28,904 nucleotides of DNA from Collinsella sp. GTDB taxonomy: Bacteria > Actinomycetota > Coriobacteriia > Coriobacteriales > Coriobacteriaceae. The DNA lies in assembly GCA_019414325.1 (NCBI GenBank), contig DXMG01000001.1, forward strand, positions 63,782-92,685, given 5' to 3'. Under the pieces are notes generated by a model that was not told the origin of the DNA, did no database searches, and worked only from the letters and a program-made list of their open reading frames with translations. A program made the translations under genes and the position numbers. Of the stretch, positions 24,994 to 28,904 are shown piece after piece; positions within the stretch are counted from its first letter, which is position 1; the number at the start of each line of letters is the position of its first letter.

Positions 24994-25139
24994 CAGCGAG
25001 CGGGCCGCATTTGAGACAAGGTGACGTGAAACGAAAGGGCGCTGACCTTCTGGTCGCGCCCTTGAAGTTGAACGTCAGGTTGTCCAAATGCGGCCCGCGC
25101 AGCGTCGAGCCGTTACGCGGTTTGGTAAAACCGCGTAAC
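24994..25139 (-). repeat. Family B structured 3' element, copy B2
   Basis: On the minus strand it starts one base after the lacC stop. P1: GTTACGCGGTTT, TACC, AAACCGCGTAAC. Linker GGCTCGACGCTGC, identical to B1. P2a: 25080-25098 with 25000-25019, 19 pairs and one bulged base at the same place as in B1. P2b: TGACGT with ACGTCA. Junction TCAACTTC/TCGTTTC. P3: AAGGGCGC with GCGCCCTT, capped by GACC-AGAA-GGTC plus the bulged A. It ends TCGCTG. Every helix with sequence differing from B1 stays paired. Confidence 0.92.
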
Positions 25140-25140
25140 C

Positions 25141-26076
25141 CTACAGCTCCGTTACTTCAACGCTGTTGTAGATCTCGTCCCAGCGGTCCATGACCAGGTG
25201 GCCGGTCTTGGGATCCATGGCGTTGAGCTTGCCGCAGGTATTGGCGGTCTTGAGCACCGTGACGTCGTCGGCGCCGACAGCAATGGCATGCGCAAAGCCG
25301 GCGATGGTCGAGTCACCGGAACCCGTCGCATTCACAGCCGCAATCGCGGGCGTCTTGGCGCGGAACGCGCGACCCTCATGGAAACCCACCGAACCGGCAG
25401 CGCCCATCGAGACGACAACCCAGGGAATACCGGCAAAGCGGCCATCGGCGGCAAGCGCCTCGCGCAGGGCATCGACATCATCGGTCGTAAAGGACGTACC
25501 CAGCAGGCCGTTAATCTCGGTCAGGTTGGGCTTTACGAGCTCAGGCTTAGCGTCGGACTCCAGCGCGGCCTCCAGCGATGCACCCGAGGTGTCGAGCAGC
25601 ACCTTGGCGCCCGCCTCTTCGGCGATCTTAACGAGCTCGGCATAATAGCCGGCATCGACACCACGCGGCAGCGAGCCCGAAAGCGTCACAACGTCCGCCT
25701 TCGCTGCAAGCTCGGCAAACTTGGCCGTAAAGGCCTCGAGCTCGGCCGGGGCGATCTGCGGGCCGCTCTCCAGCAGCTCGGTCTGATTACCCTCGTGCAG
25801 GATATTCAGGCAAATGCGCGTCTCACCGGCGATGGGCACAAAGTCATTCTTGACGCCATCGGCATCCATGAGCTCGGCCATATAGGCACCCATGTGGCCG
25901 CCGAGCAGACCGGTCGCGAGCACGTCGTCGCCCAGCTGCAGCAGCACGCGGCTCACGTTGAGGCCCTTGCCGCCAGCGGTCTTTTCGGGCGTCACACGGT
26001 TAACATCGTCGATGATCAGCTTGTCGAGCTGATAGCGCGTATCAATCGACGGGTTCATGGTAACGGTCAGAATCAT
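25141..26076 (-). CDS. lacC: tagatose-6-phosphate kinase
   Basis: A 311-residue PfkB-family sugar kinase that makes tagatose-1,6-bisphosphate from tagatose-6-phosphate. The start MILTVTMNPSIDTRYQLD, the KTAGGKGLNVSRVL motif (32-44), GETRICLNILHEGNQTELLESGP and the C-terminal GSGD (catalytic Asp255) closely follow staphylococcal LacC, including the YNSVEVTEL ending. 1-Phosphofructokinase is the main alternative, but the lacA/lacB neighbours favour LacC. The ATG at 26076 has AGGAG six bases upstream; the extension to 26121 is not protein-like. It is the last gene of lacA-lacB-lacX-lacC. A Family B element begins one base after the stop. Confidence 0.93.
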   Translation of the reverse strand: MILTVTMNPSIDTRYQLDKLIIDDVNRVTPEKTAGGKGLNVSRVLLQLGDDVLATGLLGGHMGAYMAELMDADGVKNDFVPIAGETRICLNILHEGNQTELLESGPQIAPAELEAFTAKFAELAAKADVVTLSGSLPRGVDAGYYAELVKIAEEAGAKVLLDTSGASLEAALESDAKPELVKPNLTEINGLLGTSFTTDDVDALREALAADGRFAGIPWVVVSMGAAGSVGFHEGRAFRAKTPAIAAVNATGSGDSTIAGFAHAIAVGADDVTVLKTANTCGKLNAMDPKTGHLVMDRWDEIYNSVEVTEL

Positions 26077-26132
26077 ATTGAACTCCTGTTTCCGGGGCAC
26101 GACACGCGCGGCCCCAAACATACGACAGCTCG

Positions 26133-27014
26133 TTAAAGGATCTCGATCTCAAAGCCGCGGGTAACGGTCTCCCCCGGCTTAGCCACCAGGCAGCCGCGCT
26201 TGTGCTCCAGGATATCGTCCTCGTCGGAGCAGGTGGACAGGCCGCCCCACGGTTCCACGGCCACAAAGTCACCCTCGGGCTTGCTCCACACAATCAGGTA
26301 CGGCATATCGGGGAACGTCAGGCGCACGCCCTTGTCCTCGGTCTTCTTGGTCAGCGTAACCACGCGGCTCTCGAGCACGTCAAAGATGGTCTCCGCGAAG
26401 TCGAAGAGTTCGTGGGTCAGCGGCAGGTCATGGCCAACCATCGGGTTCTTGCTGCGATGCTCAACATCAATCAGGCCCGTCGAGGGAACGGCAGTACAGA
26501 GCTCGGCGGCCTCGCGCTGCTCAAAACGGAGCTCGTAGTCGTCATAGGACTCGCCCTCGTCAAGCGGGCACTTAAAGCCAGGGTGACCGCCCACAAAGAA
26601 CGGCATGTCCTCGGTGCCCTCATTGGTCACCTCGTACGACACGGCCACCTTTTCCGCATCGATCGTGTAACGAGCAACGATCTTAAACGGATACGGGTAC
26701 TGCTCGAGCAACTCGGCATGGTCGGCAGAACTTAGGCTCAGCGCGACCATGTTGTCGCTCTGCTCCTCGAGCTTCCACTCCTGTTTGCGAGCAAAGCCGT
26801 GACGGGCAAGCTTAACCTCGCGGCCGCCCATGGTCATTGCGTGACCGTCGCGAAGGCCGCCGCAGATCGGGAAACAAATGGGTGCCTGGCCCGACCAGAC
26901 CGCCGGGTCACCCTGCCACAGGTACTCACGGCCGTTGGCCGCAATAGAAGTGAACGACCCGCCCGCCGTGCTCAGTGCTACGCGGATAGAACCGTTATCA
27001 AGAACAAACTCCAT
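26133..27014 (-). CDS. lacX: aldose 1-epimerase-family protein (LacX-like)
   Basis: A 293-residue galactose mutarotase-fold protein. Family residues are recognisable: RHGFARKQEW, the second active-site histidine in VGGHPGFKCPL and the C-terminal VAVEPWGGLSTC with the likely catalytic glutamate. LacX-type proteins occur in lactococcal lac operons; their exact substrate is not well defined, with interconversion of sugar or sugar-phosphate anomers assumed. The ATG at 27014 has GGAAGG at five bases. It sits between lacB and lacC, after an internal terminator-like hairpin (27065-27101). Confidence 0.88.
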   Translation of the reverse strand: MEFVLDNGSIRVALSTAGGSFTSIAANGREYLWQGDPAVWSGQAPICFPICGGLRDGHAMTMGGREVKLARHGFARKQEWKLEEQSDNMVALSLSSADHAELLEQYPYPFKIVARYTIDAEKVAVSYEVTNEGTEDMPFFVGGHPGFKCPLDEGESYDDYELRFEQREAAELCTAVPSTGLIDVEHRSKNPMVGHDLPLTHELFDFAETIFDVLESRVVTLTKKTEDKGVRLTFPDMPYLIVWSKPEGDFVAVEPWGGLSTCSDEDDILEHKRGCLVAKPGETVTRGFEIEIL

Positions 27015-27064
27015 AGGAGCCTTCCCTTTCTTACGACAGCCCGCCAAGTCAATAGGGCTGATAG

Positions 27065-27101
27065 AAAACCGGCCCGCGCCCCCTCACAGAAACGCGAGCC
27101 G
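27065..27101 (-). terminator. terminator-like hairpin between lacB and lacX
   Basis: On the minus strand CGGCTCGCG (27101-27093) pairs with CGCGGGCCG (27078-27070), nine pairs including one G-U, followed by GTTTTC. It lies 32 bases after the lacB stop and could lower lacX-lacC expression relative to lacAB. Confidence 0.6.
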
Positions 27102-27133
27102 TCAACGGACTAGTTAATTACGCCGGATACCCG

Positions 27134-27658
27134 CTAATCATGGTATTCGCCGCGGTCCCACTTCTCCAGGAACTCGTCAAAGAAGTGCGGGTCAGCCTGA
27201 GCCTCGGCGTCGGCCTTATTGCAGGCATCGATCTTGGCGATCAGGGCATCGTGCTCGGGAGTCTTCTCGTAGGGCTCCTCAAGGAAGGCAAGCATGATAT
27301 CGGCCATCAGGAACTCGCCGGTGATCTTGCCGCCAAAGCCCACGATGTTGGCGTTGAGCTCGCGACGGGCATACAGGGCAGAGGTCATGTCGCGGACCAG
27401 GGCGCAGCGGGCGCCGGGAACCTTGTTGACGGCGTTGGTGATGCCGATGCCGGTGCCGCACAGGGCCACGCCAAAGTCGGCCTTGCCGCTGGCAACAGCC
27501 TCGCCCACGGCCTTACCGTAGATGGGATAGTGCGTACGGGTGTGGCTGTAGGTGCCGCAGTCGAGCACCTTGTAGCCAGCCTGCTCCAGGCGGTCGGCCA
27601 GATAGATCTTCTCGTCCGTAACGATATGGTCGCAACCGATTGCGATGGTCTTCTTCAT
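27134..27658 (-). CDS. lacB: galactose-6-phosphate isomerase subunit B
   Basis: A 174-residue RpiB/LacAB-family subunit. With LacA it converts galactose-6-phosphate to tagatose-6-phosphate. MKKTIAIGCDHIVTDEKIYL at the start, the thiol site GVALCGTGIGITNAVNKV (Cys67) and the C-terminal HFFDEFLEKWDRGEYHD are typical LacB. The ATG at 27658 has AAAGGA seven bases upstream. It follows lacA after 63 bases on the same strand. The substrate implies uptake of lactose or galactose by a phosphotransferase system, but no PTS or phospho-beta-galactosidase gene is in the window. Confidence 0.96.
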   Translation of the reverse strand: MKKTIAIGCDHIVTDEKIYLADRLEQAGYKVLDCGTYSHTRTHYPIYGKAVGEAVASGKADFGVALCGTGIGITNAVNKVPGARCALVRDMTSALYARRELNANIVGFGGKITGEFLMADIMLAFLEEPYEKTPEHDALIAKIDACNKADAEAQADPHFFDEFLEKWDRGEYHD

Positions 27659-27721
27659 CAGAACGTCCTTTCGTCTGAATTCACAAGTTGAGGTAGAAGT
27701 TCGAGTTCTCGGTGGCTCTCG

Positions 27722-28150
27722 TTAGGCCATCTTGTTGAGCATGTCGACACGGATCTGGTGACGGCCGCCGGCGTACTGGGCGCGCAGGAACTCGCGGGCG
27801 ATCTTCTTGGCGACCTCGGTGCCCACAACGCCCGGGCCCATGGTGACCATGCGCGAGCCGTTGTGCTCACGGGTCATGTAGGCGGAACGCTCGTCGGAAA
27901 TATTGGCGACGACCATACCCTTGATCTTGACGGCGGCCATATAGGAGCCGACGCCGTACTTATCGAATGCGAAGCCCTGGGAATCCTTGTGCTCCAGCAG
28001 GTCCTTGGCAACGGCGGTCGCGGAATCGACAAAGTCCGCGGCAGGGGTCTCGGAATAGTCGACGACTTCGTGACCGTCGGCGATGAGCATCTCCTTGATG
28101 GACTCCTTCATCGACATACCGTCGGCATCGGAAGCGATTACAACCCTCAT
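27722..28150 (-). CDS. lacA: galactose-6-phosphate isomerase subunit A
   Basis: A 142-residue partner of LacB. It matches LacA over its full length: MRVVIASDADGMSMKESIKEML, FDKYGVGSYMAAVKIKGMVVAN, SDERSAYMTREHNGSRMVTMG and the terminal GGRHQIRVDMLNKM. The cysteine found in LacB is absent here, as usual for LacA. The ATG at 28150 has a strong AAGGAGG. It is the first gene of the operon; a promoter and two palindromic operators lie upstream (28245-28320). Confidence 0.96.
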   Translation of the reverse strand: MRVVIASDADGMSMKESIKEMLIADGHEVVDYSETPAADFVDSATAVAKDLLEHKDSQGFAFDKYGVGSYMAAVKIKGMVVANISDERSAYMTREHNGSRMVTMGPGVVGTEVAKKIAREFLRAQYAGGRHQIRVDMLNKMA

Positions 28151-28244
28151 GACATCCTCCTTGAGAGATACGCAGGTGCGTAGTTTCTGTTTGGAAGTGT
28201 TGAATCGCGTTCAGGTCCGGGCATCTGAATGTGCGGTTCTTCAC

Positions 28245-28264
28245 TGTTCATGTTTATTTGAACA
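28245..28264. promoter_or_regulatory. candidate lac operator, promoter-proximal
   Basis: TGTTCA-N8-TGAACA is a perfect 6-bp inverted repeat overlapping the predicted -10 box of lacA. It resembles the upstream palindrome at 28301-28320; centres are 56 bases apart. Confidence 0.55.
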
Positions 28265-28284
28265 CATTCAAACATCAACTGCAA
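28256..28284 (-). promoter_or_regulatory. candidate promoter of the lacABXC operon
   Basis: On the minus strand TTGCAG (-35) and TCAAAT (-10) are 17 bases apart, about 105 bases before the lacA start. The -10 is a poor match but lies inside an operator palindrome. Confidence 0.4.
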
Positions 28285-28300
28285 CCATTATTTGTTTATC

Positions 28301-28320
28301 TTTGTTCTTTTTTGAACAAA
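28301..28320. promoter_or_regulatory. candidate lac operator, distal
   Basis: TTTGTTC-TTTTTT-GAACAAA is a perfect 7-bp inverted repeat sharing GTTC/GAAC half-sites with the proximal palindrome. Two such sites suggest a repressor acting through looping. The regulator gene is not identified; a DeoR/LacR type is expected from other lac operons. Confidence 0.55.
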
Positions 28321-28390
28321 CGCCGTTCACGGATGATTGCTGACCGTTTGGGCCCGGCGCAGACGTAGCGACCACGTGTTCAACAAACAA

Positions 28391-28423
28391 AAGGGCGACC
28401 GAGAACGTGTCTCGGCCGCCCTT
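28391..28423 (-). terminator. intrinsic terminator of the membrane-protein gene
   Basis: AAGGGCG and CCGAGA on one side pair with TCTCGG and CGCCCTT on the other, with one central mismatch and a 5-base loop. On the minus strand TTTTGTTTGTT follows. It lies 34 bases past the stop at 28458. Confidence 0.88.
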
Positions 28424-28457
28424 CTTACGGTTGATCTTCCAAAGATCGCTTTGCCGC

Positions 28458-28904
28458 CTACTCAGACTGCCCGCTCTTCTTGGCATGTTTGGACGGAGCG
28501 CTCAAGAAACGACCCGTCAGATAGTTCGCCGGGCCAGAGATATCGATCCCCAGCAGCACGTGTCCTAGCCATAGGAACGCCACGAGCACCAGTAGAGGAA
28601 TCACGCACGAGGTCACGATCATCACGATGGCGCCTTCGATGAGGTCGGTCACCTGCTGCACGATCTTGTCGGTCATCTGCTTGGCACCGCTGGTCACCGA
28701 AGTGACCAGGCTCGAGGCCCCGTCAGTCAACTGCTCGAGCACGTTTTTGGACTCCGTGGTCTCGGACTTTTTCTTGCTCGATTTTGTGCTGGTCTCGGTC
28801 GACTTCTCCGCGGTATCGGTCTTTTCCGCAGCGTCCGCTGCCTTTTGCTCAGCTTGCTCAATACTTACGCGATACGTTTCATCGACCTTCTGCGACACCC
28901 ATAC
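28458..28904 (-). CDS. membrane-anchored protein of unknown function (N-terminus beyond window)
   Basis: The frame is open to the window edge, so this is probably the C-terminal part of a longer protein; a GTG at 28898 is the only internal start near the edge and has no good ribosome-binding site. A charged low-complexity stretch of Ala, Glu, Lys, Thr and Ser comes first. An amphipathic region follows (LEQLTDGASSLVTSVTSGAKQMTDKIVQQVTDLIEG), then one strong membrane helix (AIVMIVTSCVIPLLVLVAFLWLGHVLLG) and a short basic tail. No family is recognised. Confidence 0.75.
   Translation of the reverse strand, partial: VWVSQKVDETYRVSIEQAEQKAADAAEKTDTAEKSTETSTKSSKKKSETTESKNVLEQLTDGASSLVTSVTSGAKQMTDKIVQQVTDLIEGAIVMIVTSCVIPLLVLVAFLWLGHVLLGIDISGPANYLTGRFLSAPSKHAKKSGQSE

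Overview
The window is a GC-rich, densely coded bacterial segment. Gene content (pyruvate formate-lyase, flavodiiron protein, Leloir and tagatose-6-phosphate sugar genes, several LacI/DeoR regulators, heterodimeric and BceAB-type ABC systems, a DUF4143 ATPase) and style suggest a sugar-fermenting anaerobic actinobacterium of the Coriobacteriia, most likely Collinsella or a close relative. That assignment is inference; there is no rRNA here to prove it. No tRNA, rRNA, prophage, transposase or CRISPR array was seen.

Layout. 1-4083: a truncated LacI-type regulator, then (minus strand) a pyruvate formate-lyase whose glycyl-radical C-terminus is a separate 83-residue gene. 4084-8816: a MarR regulator translationally coupled to two half-transporters of a heterodimeric ABC exporter. 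8817-10362: a 237-bp inverted-repeat element, then a class-I DAHP synthase. 10363-10903: a non-coding stretch packed with hairpins. 10904-15024: a BceAB-type ABC pair and, divergently, a NUDIX-Vsr fusion. 15025-18947: a poorly coding stretch, a class II sugar-bisphosphate aldolase, a divergent DeoR regulator and a flavodiiron protein. 19077-23363: a LacI/GalR regulator divergent from galK-galT, with three matching operators between them. 23364-24960: an AAA/DUF4143 ATPase preceded by 33-bp iterons and flanked by a 41-bp direct repeat. 25000-28320: a minus-strand lacA-lacB-lacX-lacC operon with two candidate operators. 28458-28904: the C-terminal part of a membrane-anchored protein.

Metabolic logic. 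galK/galT handle free galactose by the Leloir route, while lacABC convert galactose-6-phosphate to tagatose-1,6-bisphosphate. No lacD lies in the operon; the class II aldolase at 15727-16584, which resembles the GatY/KbaY branch, could supply that step. Pyruvate is cleaved by the split formate-lyase, and the flavodiiron protein would protect such an oxygen-sensitive enzyme.

The most unusual content is non-coding. Two families of long structured elements each occur twice, directly downstream of genes, in the same orientation relative to the gene. Family B starts exactly one base after the stop codons of the DAHP synthase and lacC genes. Family A starts 22-24 bases after the stop codons of the glycyl-radical subunit and the aldolase. 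Within each family the loops and internal junctions are nearly identical, while the stems differ in sequence but remain complementary. This is compensatory covariation visible between only two copies, and it argues for selected structures.
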